From positions 62,001 through 126,000 of the forward strand of contig NZ_JAHBGC010000029.1 in the NCBI RefSeq assembly GCF_018390645.1: 64,000 nt of DNA, written 5' to 3'. The position numbers were made by a program, and so were the translations under genes. The notes under the pieces are model-generated. The model was not told the origin of the DNA, searched no databases, and was given only the letters and a program-made list of their open reading frames with translations. This DNA comes from Ancylobacter dichloromethanicus (lineage in GTDB: Bacteria > Pseudomonadota > Alphaproteobacteria > Rhizobiales > Xanthobacteraceae). Positions 19,823 through 30,612 of the stretch are shown here, one piece after another (positions within the stretch are counted from its first letter, which is position 1; every line of letters starts with the position of its first letter).

Positions 19823-20450
19823 CGCCGTCTCCCTTGTCCCCGGCCACGCCGAGCTTCTGCTTTAATCCGCGCAGCAGCGCGGCGACAGCCGCGCGGGCCT
19901 GGTCGAGCCCCTGCCCGGTGTCGATCACATAATCGGCCCGTCGGCGCTTTTCCGAATCGGGCACCTGCCGGGCAAGGATCGCCGCAAACTTTGCTTCCGT
20001 CATGCCGAGCCGGGCCAGAACCCGGGCGCGCTGCACCGATTCCGGCGCAGTGACCACCACGACCGCGTCGACCCGGCCCTCGCTGCCATTCTCGAACAGC
20101 AGCGGGATGTCGAGCACGGCGAGCGGTTCGCCTGCAGCGGCGGCGTTTTCCAGAAATGCCTGTTCGCGCGCCTGTACCAGCGGATGGACGATCGCCTCCA
20201 GCCGCTTCATCGCCGGCTCGTTGCCAAGCACGCGGGCGCCGAGCAGCGTCCGGTCGATGCGCCCGCCGACAGCGACGCCGGGAAAGGCAGCCTCCACCGG
20301 GGCGACGCCCTCTTCGCCGTAAAGCGCGTGCACAGCCGCGTCGGCATCGTGAACCGGCACGCCGAACGCGCGAAAAATCTGCGCCGTGGTGGATTTTCCC
20401 ATGCCGATCGAGCCGGTGAGGCCGAGGCGGAAGGGCCGGCGAGGGCTCAC
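19815..20450 (-). CDS. coaE: Dephospho-CoA kinase
   Basis: Final step of coenzyme A synthesis, phosphorylating the 3'-hydroxyl of dephospho-CoA. 211 residues from a GTG at 20450 that overlaps the aroE stop (GTGA). P-loop GSIGMGKST is at 13-21, followed by [15 protein letters not shown] and the lid region [19 protein letters not shown]. The open frame extending upstream is a shadow of aroE. Confidence 0.96.
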   Translation of the reverse strand: MSPRRPFRLGLTGSIGMGKSTTAQIFRAFGVPVHDADAAVHALYGEEGVAPVEAAFPGVAVGGRIDRTLLGARVLGNEPAMKRLEAIVHPLVQAREQAFLENAAAAGEPLAVLDIPLLFENGSEGRVDAVVVVTAPESVQRARVLARLGMTEAKFAAILARQVPDSEKRRRADYVIDTGQGLDQARAAVAALLRGLKQKLGVAGDKGDGDA

Positions 20451-21292
20451 GCGAACTGCCCCCTGGCCTTCAGGTCGGCGATGACCAGCGCCCGCAGCGC
20501 GGCGGTGACGACGGGCCGCACGCCGAACCAGCGCTCGAAGCCCGGCACCGCCTGGTGCAGCAGCATGCCGAGGCCATCGACGGTAGCGAGGCCGCGCGCC
20601 CTGGCCGCCTTCAGCAGCGGCGTCTCCAGCGGCACATAGACGATATCCGTCACCAGCGCGTCCGGCGACAGGGCGGAGAGGTCGATATCGAGCGGCGGCT
20701 GGCCCTTCATGCCGAGCGAGGTGGTGTTGATCAGCAGCCGACAGCCATTGAGCCGCCCGCCAAGGTCGCGCCAATCGATGGGGAGGACGCGCGGGCCGAA
20801 CTGGTCGCGCAGCGCCTCTGCGCGCGCCAGCGTGCGGTTGGCCACCACCACGCGGTCGACGCCGCGCTGCATGAGCCCGAAGACGACGGCGCGGGCGGCG
20901 CCCCCCGCGCCCAGCACGACCGCCTCGCCGAGCGCCCGTGCCCATTCCGGCTCGGCGGTGTCGAGATTGGCGAGGAAGCCGTGGACATCGGTATTGGCGC
21001 CGTGCAGGCGACCGCCCTCCAGCCACAGTGTGTTCACTGCCCCGAGCGCATCGGCGACCGGCTCGCGCACCACGCAGGCGCGGAAGGCGGCCTCCTTGTG
21101 CGGCACGGTGACATTGCCGCCCGCCAGCCCGCTCGCGGAAAAATCGGCCAGAAAGCCGTCGATGGCCTCCGGCGCGACGTCGCGCGCAACGTAGTCGCCG
21201 TCGATGCCAAGCTGGCGCAGCCAGTAGCCGTGGATCAGCGGCGAGCGGGAATGGGCCACCGGATGGCCGATGATCGCGACGCGACGTGTCAC
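20447..21292 (-). CDS. aroE: Shikimate dehydrogenase (NADP+)
   Basis: Reduces 3-dehydroshikimate to shikimate in aromatic amino-acid synthesis. 281 residues: shikimate-binding SRSPLIH at 15-21, catalytic K66 in NVTVPHKEA and D102 in GANTDVHG, and the NADP-binding [12 protein letters not shown] loop with NRT downstream. It overlaps maf by four bases (ATGA) at its start and coaE at its end. Confidence 0.97.
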   Translation of the reverse strand: MTRRVAIIGHPVAHSRSPLIHGYWLRQLGIDGDYVARDVAPEAIDGFLADFSASGLAGGNVTVPHKEAAFRACVVREPVADALGAVNTLWLEGGRLHGANTDVHGFLANLDTAEPEWARALGEAVVLGAGGAARAVVFGLMQRGVDRVVVANRTLARAEALRDQFGPRVLPIDWRDLGGRLNGCRLLINTTSLGMKGQPPLDIDLSALSPDALVTDIVYVPLETPLLKAARARGLATVDGLGMLLHQAVPGFERWFGVRPVVTAALRALVIADLKARGQFA

Positions 21293-21921
21293 AGAAGCAG
21301 TCCCCGAGACCGGAGGAAGCCGAGCAGCGGCAGCAGCGGCAATCCCAGTATCACCGAATGGTCGCCCTCGACACGCTCGAACAGGTGGATGCCGAGCCCT
21401 TCCAACTGGTAGCCGCCGACGCTGGCGCGCACCGCCTCGCCGGCAGCCGCGAGATAGGCGTCGAGCGCGGCGTCATCCAGCGGGCGCATGGTCAGATGGG
21501 CGGTTTCGACCGTCTCGAACAGCACCTCGCCGTCGCGCGCCACCGCGACAGCGGCATGCAGCGCATGGGTCCGCCCCGCCAGCCGGGCGATCTGGTGCCG
21601 CGCCGCCGCCAAGTCCGCCGGCTTGTGGAAGGGCTCGTCGCCCAGCGCCAGCGTCTGGTCGGCGCCGATCACCAGCCGGCCGGCCCTCTCTGCGCTGGCG
21701 GCCAGCGCCTTGGCGCGGGCGAGGATGAGAGCCACCATCGGGGGCCCGGCGCCCTCGGCCGCCGCCCGCAATTCGATGGCGCGCTCATCGACGTCGACGC
21801 TCGCCACCTCGAAGGGCAGGCGGGCCGCACCCATCAGCGCCCGCCGGGCCGCGCTCTTGGAGGCCAGCACCAAGGGCGCAGGGCCCTGCCACAGAGCGTT
21901 CTCGATCGCGCTATCAGCCAT
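21289..21921 (-). CDS. maf: Maf-family nucleoside triphosphate pyrophosphatase
   Basis: Hydrolyses modified or non-canonical pyrimidine nucleotides (family knowledge; subfamily not resolved). 210 residues with the [12 protein letters not shown] opening, a [11 protein letters not shown] segment that holds the catalytic aspartate, and [27 protein letters not shown] at the C-terminus. It overlaps ppsR by eight bases and aroE by four. Confidence 0.93.
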   Translation of the reverse strand: MADSAIENALWQGPAPLVLASKSAARRALMGAARLPFEVASVDVDERAIELRAAAEGAGPPMVALILARAKALAASAERAGRLVIGADQTLALGDEPFHKPADLAAARHQIARLAGRTHALHAAVAVARDGEVLFETVETAHLTMRPLDDAALDAYLAAAGEAVRASVGGYQLEGLGIHLFERVEGDHSVILGLPLLPLLGFLRSRGLLL

Positions 21922-22780
21922 TCGGGTTCTCGGTCATCTTGCGGCGGCGTTCCTGCAGCAGGGCGATGATTGCCGCCGCGGTCTCCTCGATGGAACGGCG
22001 GGTGACATCGATCATCGGCCAGCCGTGGCGGGCGCACAGCCGGCGGGAAAAGGCAATCTCCTCGGCCACCGCCTGGCGGTCGGTATAGGTATCGACCGCC
22101 TGCGCCGCGTTGAGGCCGAGGAGGCGGTTGCGGCGGATCTCCACCACCCGGTCGGCGCTGGCGAGCAGGCCGACAATCAGCGGACGCCTGAGTTCGCCAA
22201 GCCCCGGCGGCACCGGCAGGCTCGGCACCAGCGGGATGTTCGCGGTCTTGATGCCACGATTGGCGAGATAGATGCTGGTCGGCGTCTTCGACGAGCGCGA
22301 AATCCCCAGCAGCACCACATCCGCGGCTTCCAGCCCGTCCACATGCTGGCCGTCATCATGCATGACGGTGAAGTTCATCGCGTCGATGCGGCGGAAATAA
22401 TCGCCGTCGAGCTGGTGCTGGCCGCCGATGCGCGGCTCGGGCACGCCGCCGAGATAGGCCTGGAACAGCTGGACCACCGGCGCCAGCACCGACAGCACCG
22501 GCAGGCCATTGTCGCGGCAATAGGTCTTCAGCCGGTTGCGCAGTTCGGGGTCGGTGAGGGTGTAGAGCACGATGCCGGGAAACTCGTCGATCGCCTGCAC
22601 CACCTTGTCGAGCTGCTTATGCGAGCGCACCAGCGGGTAGATGTGCTCAACCGGCTTCACGTCATATTGCGCGGCCGCCGCGCGGCCGACGCTGATCAGC
22701 GTCTCGCCGGTGGAATCCGAGACGAGATGGAGGTGGTAATAGCTCTCCGACGGGCGGGCAGCCTCAGTCACGCCGGTCAT
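21914..22780 (-). CDS. ppsR: Bifunctional kinase/pyrophosphorylase regulating PEP synthase or pyruvate phosphate dikinase (DUF299)
   Basis: DUF299 proteins phosphorylate and dephosphorylate PEP synthase or pyruvate, phosphate dikinase. 288 residues with HLVSDSTGETL at 18-28, the P-loop-like GISRSSKTPTS at 159-169 and the ANIPLVP block after it. Its orthologue flanks the replication origin in several alphaproteobacteria. Here it is the first gene of ppsR-maf-aroE-coaE-dnaQ and is divergent from hemE across the candidate origin. The symbol is by family; which of the two targets applies is not shown by the sequence. Confidence 0.92.
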   Translation of the reverse strand: MTGVTEAARPSESYYHLHLVSDSTGETLISVGRAAAAQYDVKPVEHIYPLVRSHKQLDKVVQAIDEFPGIVLYTLTDPELRNRLKTYCRDNGLPVLSVLAPVVQLFQAYLGGVPEPRIGGQHQLDGDYFRRIDAMNFTVMHDDGQHVDGLEAADVVLLGISRSSKTPTSIYLANRGIKTANIPLVPSLPVPPGLGELRRPLIVGLLASADRVVEIRRNRLLGLNAAQAVDTYTDRQAVAEEIAFSRRLCARHGWPMIDVTRRSIEETAAAIIALLQERRRKMTENPNG

Positions 22781-23105
22781 CCACAGGGCTGTGCATAGGC
22801 TGGGAACAAGCCACGCCCTCGGCGCGTTCGCAAGGGCGGCCTGGGGACAGATCGCCTATTCCTCCACAATGCTGCCGCCTGTGGCCGGAATTCGTTCCAC
22901 CCTGATGAACTGCGTGGATAAGCTGCCGCTCCGGCCCAAACCCTTATCACCGCCCGATTTTGCAATCGCTGACGGCTCCTCTGGCGGCCCTCGGGCTGGG
23001 GACCGGTTGTGAGCGGCGAGGAACCCGTCTAATCCCCTGCTCTAAACACAGACAACTTTCGATTCAAAGTGCTTAAAGAAGTATGAAGAGGGCGGGGAAA
23101 ACACG
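22777..23105. other. oriC: Candidate chromosome replication origin (oriC) between ppsR and hemE
   Basis: Seen: DnaA-box-like words, each one mismatch from TTATCCACA, at 22777-22785 (TCATCCACA), 22790-22798 (TGTGCATAG, minus strand) and 22913-22921 (CGTGGATAA, minus strand). Related GGCTGGGGAC-type words occur at 22798, 22838 and 22994. A GANTC site (GATTC) lies at 23060 inside a locally AT-rich 23040-23090. Known: the hemE-side gap next to this DUF299 gene carries the origin in Caulobacter and relatives. Inferred: flanking genes diverge from here, as expected at an origin. None of the boxes is perfect, so the call is positional more than motif-based. Confidence 0.65.
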
Positions 23106-24170
23106 ATGGATGCGAGCCTGAGCGCGGGCGGAGCCAGAGACCTGCCGGTCATGCTGCAGGCGCTTGACGGGCATGTTCCCAGACGCACGCCGGTCTGGAT
23201 GATGCGCCAGGCCGGTCGCTATCTCCCTGAATACCGAGCGGTACGCGAGAAGGCCGGCGATTTCCTTACCCTGTGCTACACGCCGGACCATGCCGTCGAA
23301 GTCACGCTGCAGCCGATCCGGCGCTTCGGCTTCGATGCGGCGATCCTGTTCTCCGACATCCTCGTCGTGCCGCATGCGCTTGGATGTCCGCTCACCTTCG
23401 AGGCCGGGGAGGGGCCGCGCTTGGTGCCGGTGCGCAACGGCGCCGAACTCGCGGCGCTGCGCGACGAACTCGACCCGGGCAAGATCGGTCGGGTGCTGGA
23501 GACGGTGGCGCGTGTCCGCGCCGCGCTTCCCGTGGAAACCGCGCTGCTCGGCTTCTGCGGCGCGCCGTGGACGGTGGCGACCTACATTGTCGCCGGCCGC
23601 GGCACGCCGGACCAGGCCCCCGCACGGCTTGCGGCACTGACCGACCCGGTGTTCTTCACCGCGCTAATCGACCGGCTGGTGGAGACCTCGGCACGCTATC
23701 TGGTCGGCCAGCTCAAGGCCGGCGCGGACGCGGTGCAGATCTTCGACAGCTGGGCCGGTGTGCTCGACCCGGAGAGTTTCCGCCGCTGGTCGATTGCGCC
23801 GGTTCGCCGCATCGTCGAGATGGTGCGGGCCGAGGTGCCGGGCGCGCGGATCATCGCCTTTCCCAAGGGTGCGACCCTGTCGGGCCTCACCGAACTGGTG
23901 CAGGCAACCGGCGTCGAGGGCGTGGGGCTGGACTGGACGGCGGATCGCCGGGCGACGCGTCTCGCGCTCGGGGCCAGATGCGCGCTGCAGGGCAATCTCG
24001 ACCCGCTGGCGCTGATCGCCGGCGGAGCCGCGCTGGATGCGTCGATCGACGCGCTGCTGGCGGATTTCCGCGGCGCGGCGCATGTGTTCAATCTGGGCCA
24101 CGGCATTCGTCCTGAAACGCCGATCGCCCATGTCGAGCAGATGATCGCTCGGATCAGGGGCGGTGGCTGA
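23106..24170 (+). CDS. hemE: Uroporphyrinogen decarboxylase
   Basis: Converts uroporphyrinogen III to coproporphyrinogen III in heme synthesis. 354 residues with the [13 protein letters not shown] signature at 32-44, the catalytic aspartate in [14 protein letters not shown] near residue 84, [14 protein letters not shown], and the late [12 protein letters not shown] block. The ATG at 23106 follows GGGGAAAA. It is followed by hemJ 60 bases later, forming a small heme operon. Confidence 0.97.
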   Translation: MDASLSAGGARDLPVMLQALDGHVPRRTPVWMMRQAGRYLPEYRAVREKAGDFLTLCYTPDHAVEVTLQPIRRFGFDAAILFSDILVVPHALGCPLTFEAGEGPRLVPVRNGAELAALRDELDPGKIGRVLETVARVRAALPVETALLGFCGAPWTVATYIVAGRGTPDQAPARLAALTDPVFFTALIDRLVETSARYLVGQLKAGADAVQIFDSWAGVLDPESFRRWSIAPVRRIVEMVRAEVPGARIIAFPKGATLSGLTELVQATGVEGVGLDWTADRRATRLALGARCALQGNLDPLALIAGGAALDASIDALLADFRGAAHVFNLGHGIRPETPIAHVEQMIARIRGGG

Positions 24171-24230
24171 CGCGCGTGCGCGCGGCGGCCGGCCCTGACG
24201 CGATTGCAAGCCGACCGGGATGGATTCTCG

Positions 24231-24656
24231 ATGCTCTACGAATGGATCAAGGCTCTGCACGTCATGGCCATCATCTCGTGGATGGCGGCCCTGCTCTACA
24301 TGCCCCGGCTGATGGTCTATCACTGCGAGGCGCCGGTGGGTTCGGCGCAGTCGGAAACCTTCAAGGTGATGGAACGGCGCCTGCTCAAGGCGATCGCGCA
24401 TCCCGCCATGGGGGTGAGCTGGCTGGCCGGGCTCTATCTCGCCTGGGAGGGCGGCTGGTTCGCTTCCGGCTGGTTTCACGTGAAACTGGCGCTGGTCGTC
24501 GGTCTTAGCGTGGCGCAGGAATTTCAGGCACGCTGGGTCAAGGACTTCGCTGCCGATCGCAATGTGAGACCGGCGCGTTTCTACCGGATGATGAACGAGG
24601 TACCGACGGTTTTGATGATCGGCATCGTCATCATGGTCATCGTAAAGCCGTTTTGA
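24231..24656 (+). CDS. hemJ: Protoporphyrinogen oxidase HemJ
   Basis: Oxygen-independent protoporphyrinogen IX oxidase of the inner membrane, penultimate step of heme synthesis. 141 residues with four predicted transmembrane helices. H10 in the first helix (IKALHVMAIISWMAALLYMPRL) and the K in MERRLLKAIAHPAM are conserved features. The ATG at 24231 gives the standard length; an upstream start at 24204 is less likely. A perfect parS palindrome is embedded in the coding sequence at 24473-24486 and encodes part of GWFHVKL. Confidence 0.94.
   Translation: MLYEWIKALHVMAIISWMAALLYMPRLMVYHCEAPVGSAQSETFKVMERRLLKAIAHPAMGVSWLAGLYLAWEGGWFASGWFHVKLALVVGLSVAQEFQARWVKDFAADRNVRPARFYRMMNEVPTVLMIGIVIMVIVKPF
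24473..24486. other. parS: parS-type ParB-binding site inside hemJ
   Basis: The perfect palindrome GTTTCACGTGAAAC lies within the hemJ reading frame, where it encodes FHVK. It matches the parS core exactly. Confidence 0.85.
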
Positions 24657-24899
24657 GAGGTTCAAAGGGTTCTGCGGCAGGCTTGCGCCGGTTCGGCGGT
24701 TTGCTTATGGTGCCCCGACTCCACGAAGCTGGCTGTCGCTCCGTTCTGGCCGGCATCACCCCCGATGCCGCCCGGTGTGCCGGACAAGAAACCGATCCTC
24801 TCGGTTCCGTCCGCAGACCAGCGCTTCCCACCTTTTGTCGTTCCGGCGGGTCTTTGGCTTGGCTGGGCACGTTCACATCCGATATCGAGGCCCTTTCCC
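24657..24899 (+). promoter_or_regulatory. Long leader upstream of rho
   Basis: 243 bases between hemJ and rho with no credible gene. Many bacterial rho genes have a Rho-sensitive leader for autoregulation, so this is a plausible place, but I see no specific attenuator structure. Confidence 0.4.
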
Positions 24900-26165
24900 A
24901 TGGGGGAAATGAAGCTCCAGGACCTCAAGTCCAAAAACCCCGCCGAACTTCTCGTGTTCGCGGAGGAACTTGAGGTCGAGAACGCCAGCACCCTGCGCAA
25001 GCAGGAACTGATGTTCGCCATCCTCAAACAGCTCGCCGCCCGCGACACCGACATCATCGGCGAGGGTGTGGTCGAGATACTCTCCGACGGGTTCGGCTTC
25101 CTGCGTTCGCCGGACGCCAATTATCTGCCCGGTCCCGATGACATCTATGTCTCACCGAGCCAGATTCGTCGCTTCGGCCTGCGCACTGGCGACACGGTCG
25201 AGGGCCAGATCCGCTCGCCCAAGGACGGCGAGCGCTATTTCGCCCTCCTCAAGGTCAACACGATCAATTTCGAGGACCCGGACAAGATCCGGCACAAGAT
25301 CAATTTCGACAATCTCACGCCGCTGTATCCGGACGAGCGGCTGAAGCTCGAGATCGAAGACCCGACGCGCAAGGATTTCTCCGCCCGCGTCATCGACGTG
25401 GTGGCGCCGATCGGCAAGGGCCAGCGCGGCCTCATCGTCGCCCCGCCGCGCACCGGCAAGACGGTGCTGCTGCAGAACATCGCCCAGTCCATCACCACCA
25501 ATCATCCCGAGTGCTACCTCATCGTGCTGCTCATCGACGAGCGGCCGGAGGAAGTCACCGATATGCAGCGCTCGGTGAAGGGCGAGGTGGTGTCCTCCAC
25601 CTTCGACGAACCGGCGCAGCGCCATGTGCAGGTCGCCGAGATGGTGATCGAGAAGGCCAAGCGCCTCGTCGAGCACAAGCGCGATGTCGTCATCCTGCTC
25701 GATTCGATCACCCGGCTGGGGCGCGCCTACAACACCGTCGTGCCCTCCTCCGGCAAGGTGCTGACCGGCGGTGTCGACGCCAACGCGTTGCAGCGCCCCA
25801 AGCGCTTCTTCGGCGCGGCGCGCAACATCGAGGAAGGCGGCTCGCTCACCATCATCGCCACCGCGCTGGTCGACACCGGCTCGCGCATGGACGAAGTGAT
25901 CTTCGAGGAGTTCAAGGGCACCGGCAATTCCGAGGTCATTCTCGACCGCAAGGTCTCGGACAAGCGGGTCTTCCCGGCGATCGACATCACCCGTTCGGGC
26001 ACCCGCAAGGAAGAGCTGCTTGTGCCGGCCGACGTTTTGAAGAAGATGTATGTCCTGCGCCGCATCCTGAACCCGATGGGGACGGTCGACGCGATCGAGT
26101 TCCTGGTCGACAAGCTGCGCCAGACCAAGACCAATGGCGACTTCTTCGACTCGATGAATACCTGA
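24900..26165 (+). CDS. rho: Transcription termination factor Rho
   Basis: Hexameric RNA-dependent ATPase/helicase that ends transcription. 421 residues: N-terminal [15 protein letters not shown] domain, the RNA-binding OB fold ([29 protein letters not shown] at about 64-92), Walker A PPRTGKT at 182-188, the [14 protein letters not shown] Walker B region and the R/Q-loop [20 protein letters not shown]. The ATG at 24900 gives the usual N-terminus. A long in-frame upstream extension is not credible. Confidence 0.98.
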   Translation: MGEMKLQDLKSKNPAELLVFAEELEVENASTLRKQELMFAILKQLAARDTDIIGEGVVEILSDGFGFLRSPDANYLPGPDDIYVSPSQIRRFGLRTGDTVEGQIRSPKDGERYFALLKVNTINFEDPDKIRHKINFDNLTPLYPDERLKLEIEDPTRKDFSARVIDVVAPIGKGQRGLIVAPPRTGKTVLLQNIAQSITTNHPECYLIVLLIDERPEEVTDMQRSVKGEVVSSTFDEPAQRHVQVAEMVIEKAKRLVEHKRDVVILLDSITRLGRAYNTVVPSSGKVLTGGVDANALQRPKRFFGAARNIEEGGSLTIIATALVDTGSRMDEVIFEEFKGTGNSEVILDRKVSDKRVFPAIDITRSGTRKEELLVPADVLKKMYVLRRILNPMGTVDAIEFLVDKLRQTKTNGDFFDSMNT

Positions 26166-26200
26166 ACGAACATCTGAATGGGCGCCGCAGGGAGGCGGGC

Positions 26201-26569
26201 ATGAGCGCAGGACGGGTTCTCCAGTTTTCGCTGATGTCGCTTCCCGCGGCGTTGTTGCTCGCGGTGCCGGTCTATGCCGGCGTCGCCGAGCGCGAGCCGC
26301 CTCCGGCCGAGCTGTGGATCTTCGTGATCGGCATCGCCGCGCTCAGCTGGGTGATGGCGTGTCGGCGCTGGTGGCTTCCGCTGGCGGTGTGGCTGCCCAC
26401 CGCACTCTTCGTCGCCAGCCTGATCGCCGATTTCGCCGATCCGATCATCGGGCCGGCGGTGCGCGAGGAACTCGGCGTCGCCTATGTGCTGCAAGCGGAC
26501 CTCGCCGGCGCGCTGATGCTGGTGGTGCCGCTGATGCTGGCCAATATCCGGTTCAGCCGGAAAGATTGA
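26201..26569 (+). CDS. Small inner-membrane protein of unknown function
   Basis: 122 residues from the ATG at 26201, which has a strong GGAGG ribosome-binding site. There are four predicted hydrophobic helices (about 8-26, 39-52, 59-77 and 96-113). It starts 35 bases after rho and is probably cotranscribed. I recognise no family. An in-frame region upstream inside rho is a shadow. Confidence 0.7.
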   Translation: MSAGRVLQFSLMSLPAALLLAVPVYAGVAEREPPPAELWIFVIGIAALSWVMACRRWWLPLAVWLPTALFVASLIADFADPIIGPAVREELGVAYVLQADLAGALMLVVPLMLANIRFSRKD

Positions 26570-26905
26570 GCCCGCTGGCGTGAGACGCTCCCGAACGGGT
26601 GGCGCTCGTTCGATTGCCAAAATGCAAACGAAATTAAATTCAGTCAATTAAATGTTGCATTTATAATAGTTTCGCCTTCGAAACGATAGCCTCTACAAAT
26701 GACTCAGGGCGGCAAATCTATGCTCCGTTCGACCCATCCATCGTAAAAGGCCTCGTGCCTCCCAGCGCCCATTTCTGTTGAAATACGGGGCTGCGCGAGT
26801 ATTGTCCCAAACTTATCCACAGGCCTGTCCCCAGCCTGCCGTGCGGGTGCCAAAGCACGTCCGGGCCGCGTGTCTTGACGCGACCCGGGGTTCACCCCCT
26901 CGCGC
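26570..26905. other. AT-rich convergent gap with a perfect DnaA box; origin-like or small RNA locus
   Basis: 336 bases between two converging genes. Seen: an AT-rich block at about 26618-26700 with an 8-bp inverted repeat AAATGCAA (26620-26627) / TTGCATTT (26655-26662), direct repeats of AATTAAAT (26632 and 26646), a GTTTCG/CGAAAC inverted repeat (26669-26684), a TATAAT at 26662-26667, a perfect DnaA box TTATCCACA at 26813-26821, and CTGTCCCCAGCC at 26825-26836, which inverts the word repeated in the ppsR-hemE gap. This composition stands out sharply from the GC-rich surroundings. Its role is not proven. Confidence 0.55.
26861..26888. terminator. Hairpin in the gap before the DUF255 gene
   Basis: CCGGGCCGCGT and ACGCGACCCGG pair at 10 of 11 positions around a six-base loop. 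It has no T run, so it would be a Rho-assisted or structural terminator for the converging genes or for a small transcript from the AT-rich block. Confidence 0.45.
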
Positions 26906-28930
<2,025 letters not shown>

Positions 28931-29006
28931 GAGGTTCCTCCGGCGTATGACATCGGGTTGGCGGGCACGGTGGCAGACGGCCGATTCAACAGATAGGGCG
29001 TAGCGG

Positions 29007-30398
29007 GTGAGCGTGCAGGAAAAAAGCGCGGCCGGGAAAGGCGCCATCGCGGGAGCGGCGGGTGGCGACACGATCGCGGCGGTTTCCTCCGGCAGAGGTG
29101 GGGCGGTGGCCGTCATCCGCCTTTCGGGCCCGGCCGCCGGGGACGTCGTCCTCGCGCTCGCCGGCCGCGTGCCGGAGCCGCGCCGGGCGGTGCTGGCGCG
29201 GCTGCGCCATCCCGATTCCGGCGAACCGCTGGACCAGGGACTGGTGCTCTGGTTCCCGGCGCCGCGCAGCGCCACCGGCGAGGACATGGCCGAACTGCAG
29301 ATCCATGGCGGCCGCGCCGTCGTTGCCGCCGTGCTCGGGGCCGTGCTGGCCGTGCCCGGCACGCGGCCGGCGCAAGCCGGCGAGTTCACCCGGCGTGCCT
29401 TCCTCAACGGGCGAATGGACCTTACCGAGGCGGAGGGCCTTGCCGACCTGATCGGCGCCGAGACGCAGGCGCAGCGCCGGCTCGCCTTCTCCCATGCCTT
29501 CGGTCATCTCGGCCAGCGGGTGGAGGACTGGCGGCACCGCCTCGTTCGCGCCATGGCGCTGGTGGAGGCCGGTATCGACTTCGCCGACGAGGACGATGTG
29601 CCGGCTGAGGCGCGGGCGCTGGCCCGGCCGGAGGTGGAGGCGCTGCAACGCGAGTTGGCCCAGGCGCTGGGCGACCGGCGTGGCGCCATGGTGCGGGAGG
29701 GCGCGCTCATCGCCATCGCCGGCCTGCCAAATGCCGGCAAATCGTCGCTGATCAACGCGCTGGCGGCCCGGGATGTCGCCATCGTCTCCGACGAGCCCGG
29801 CACCACGCGCGACCTGCTGGAAGTCTCGCTCGATCTCGACGGTCACAAGGTCATGCTGGTGGATACGGCGGGATTGCGCGAGGCCGAGGGCAAGGTGGAG
29901 GCGGAAGGCATTCGTCGTGCCCGTGCCCGTATCGCCGAGGCCGATCTCGTGCTGTGGGTGCATGACGTGGCGGCGGGGCCGGCGCCCGACGAGGCGCCGG
30001 AGATGGAGGCCCCGGCAGAACTCTGGCTGGTCGGCAACAAGCTGGACCGAGGGGCGGGCGGAGAGTCCGTGGCGGGGCGCTGGGCCGGGCGCAGCTTTGC
30101 CGTCTCGGCCCGTAGCGGGGAGGGGCTGGACGTGTTGACCCGGGCGCTCGGCGGCTTCGTCACGGATCGGACCGCCGGCGGCGAGCACCCGGCGCTGATC
30201 CGCGAGCGGCACCGTGCCAGTGCCGCCGAGGCGTCGGCGCATCTCGGGGCGGCGCTTGCCGGCTGGGAAGAACTCGATGACGCGCTGCTGGCGGAGGAAC
30301 TGCGGCTGGCCGCCCGCGCGCTCGGCCGGATGACCGGGGCGATCGGCGTCGACGATCTTCTCGATGTCGTGTTCCGCGAATTCTGTATCGGCAAGTGA
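29007..30398 (+). CDS. mnmE: tRNA modification GTPase MnmE
   Basis: With MnmG it installs the (carboxymethyl)aminomethyl group on U34 of certain tRNAs. 463 residues from a GTG at 29007, giving an N-terminus about 15-20 residues longer than typical. N-terminal folate-binding domain (DTIAAVSSG…VAVIRLSG), then the GTPase domain with G1 GLPNAGKSS at 239-247, DEPGTT, DTAG, NKLD, and the C-terminal CIGK motif with the catalytic cysteine. It heads mnmE-mnmG-rsmG-parA-parB. Confidence 0.96.
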   Translation: MSVQEKSAAGKGAIAGAAGGDTIAAVSSGRGGAVAVIRLSGPAAGDVVLALAGRVPEPRRAVLARLRHPDSGEPLDQGLVLWFPAPRSATGEDMAELQIHGGRAVVAAVLGAVLAVPGTRPAQAGEFTRRAFLNGRMDLTEAEGLADLIGAETQAQRRLAFSHAFGHLGQRVEDWRHRLVRAMALVEAGIDFADEDDVPAEARALARPEVEALQRELAQALGDRRGAMVREGALIAIAGLPNAGKSSLINALAARDVAIVSDEPGTTRDLLEVSLDLDGHKVMLVDTAGLREAEGKVEAEGIRRARARIAEADLVLWVHDVAAGPAPDEAPEMEAPAELWLVGNKLDRGAGGESVAGRWAGRSFAVSARSGEGLDVLTRALGGFVTDRTAGGEHPALIRERHRASAAEASAHLGAALAGWEELDDALLAEELRLAARALGRMTGAIGVDDLLDVVFREFCIGK

Positions 30399-30415
30399 CG
30401 CCAGCGGGGGGGTCT

Positions 30416-30431
30416 GGATTCACGTGAAACA
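30416..30431. other. parS: parS-type site, left member of an inverted pair
   Basis: GGATTCACGTGAAACA differs from TGTTTCACGTGAAACA at positions 1 and 3. Its right half is perfect. Confidence 0.7.
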
Positions 30432-30463
30432 CCGGTCGGCCAAGGGCCGATTCGTAAACGAAA

Positions 30464-30479
30464 TGTTTCACGTGAATCA
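30464..30479. other. parS: parS-type site, right member of an inverted pair
   Basis: TGTTTCACGTGAATCA differs from the consensus at one position. It is the exact reverse complement of the left member over 15 bp (30417-30431 against 30464-30478), so the two could also pair as a stem with a 32-base loop. Confidence 0.78.
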
Positions 30480-30612
30480 GGCATGGGCCGTTTCCACCGG
30501 CGGAGGTCGACCCGGGCCGGCTTGACGGCGGGCCAAATCGCTGGCTGATCCACGTCAGCCGATCCCGTCTGCCGCGCGCTTGGCCCGGTGCGCCCGAACC
30601 TTCTCGAGACCG

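Larger units (their letters stand above)
30399..30612 (+). promoter_or_regulatory. mnmE-mnmG spacer with an inverted pair of parS sites
   Basis: 214 bases without a gene. It holds two parS-type sites in exact inverse orientation (listed separately) and otherwise nothing I can name. Confidence 0.6.
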
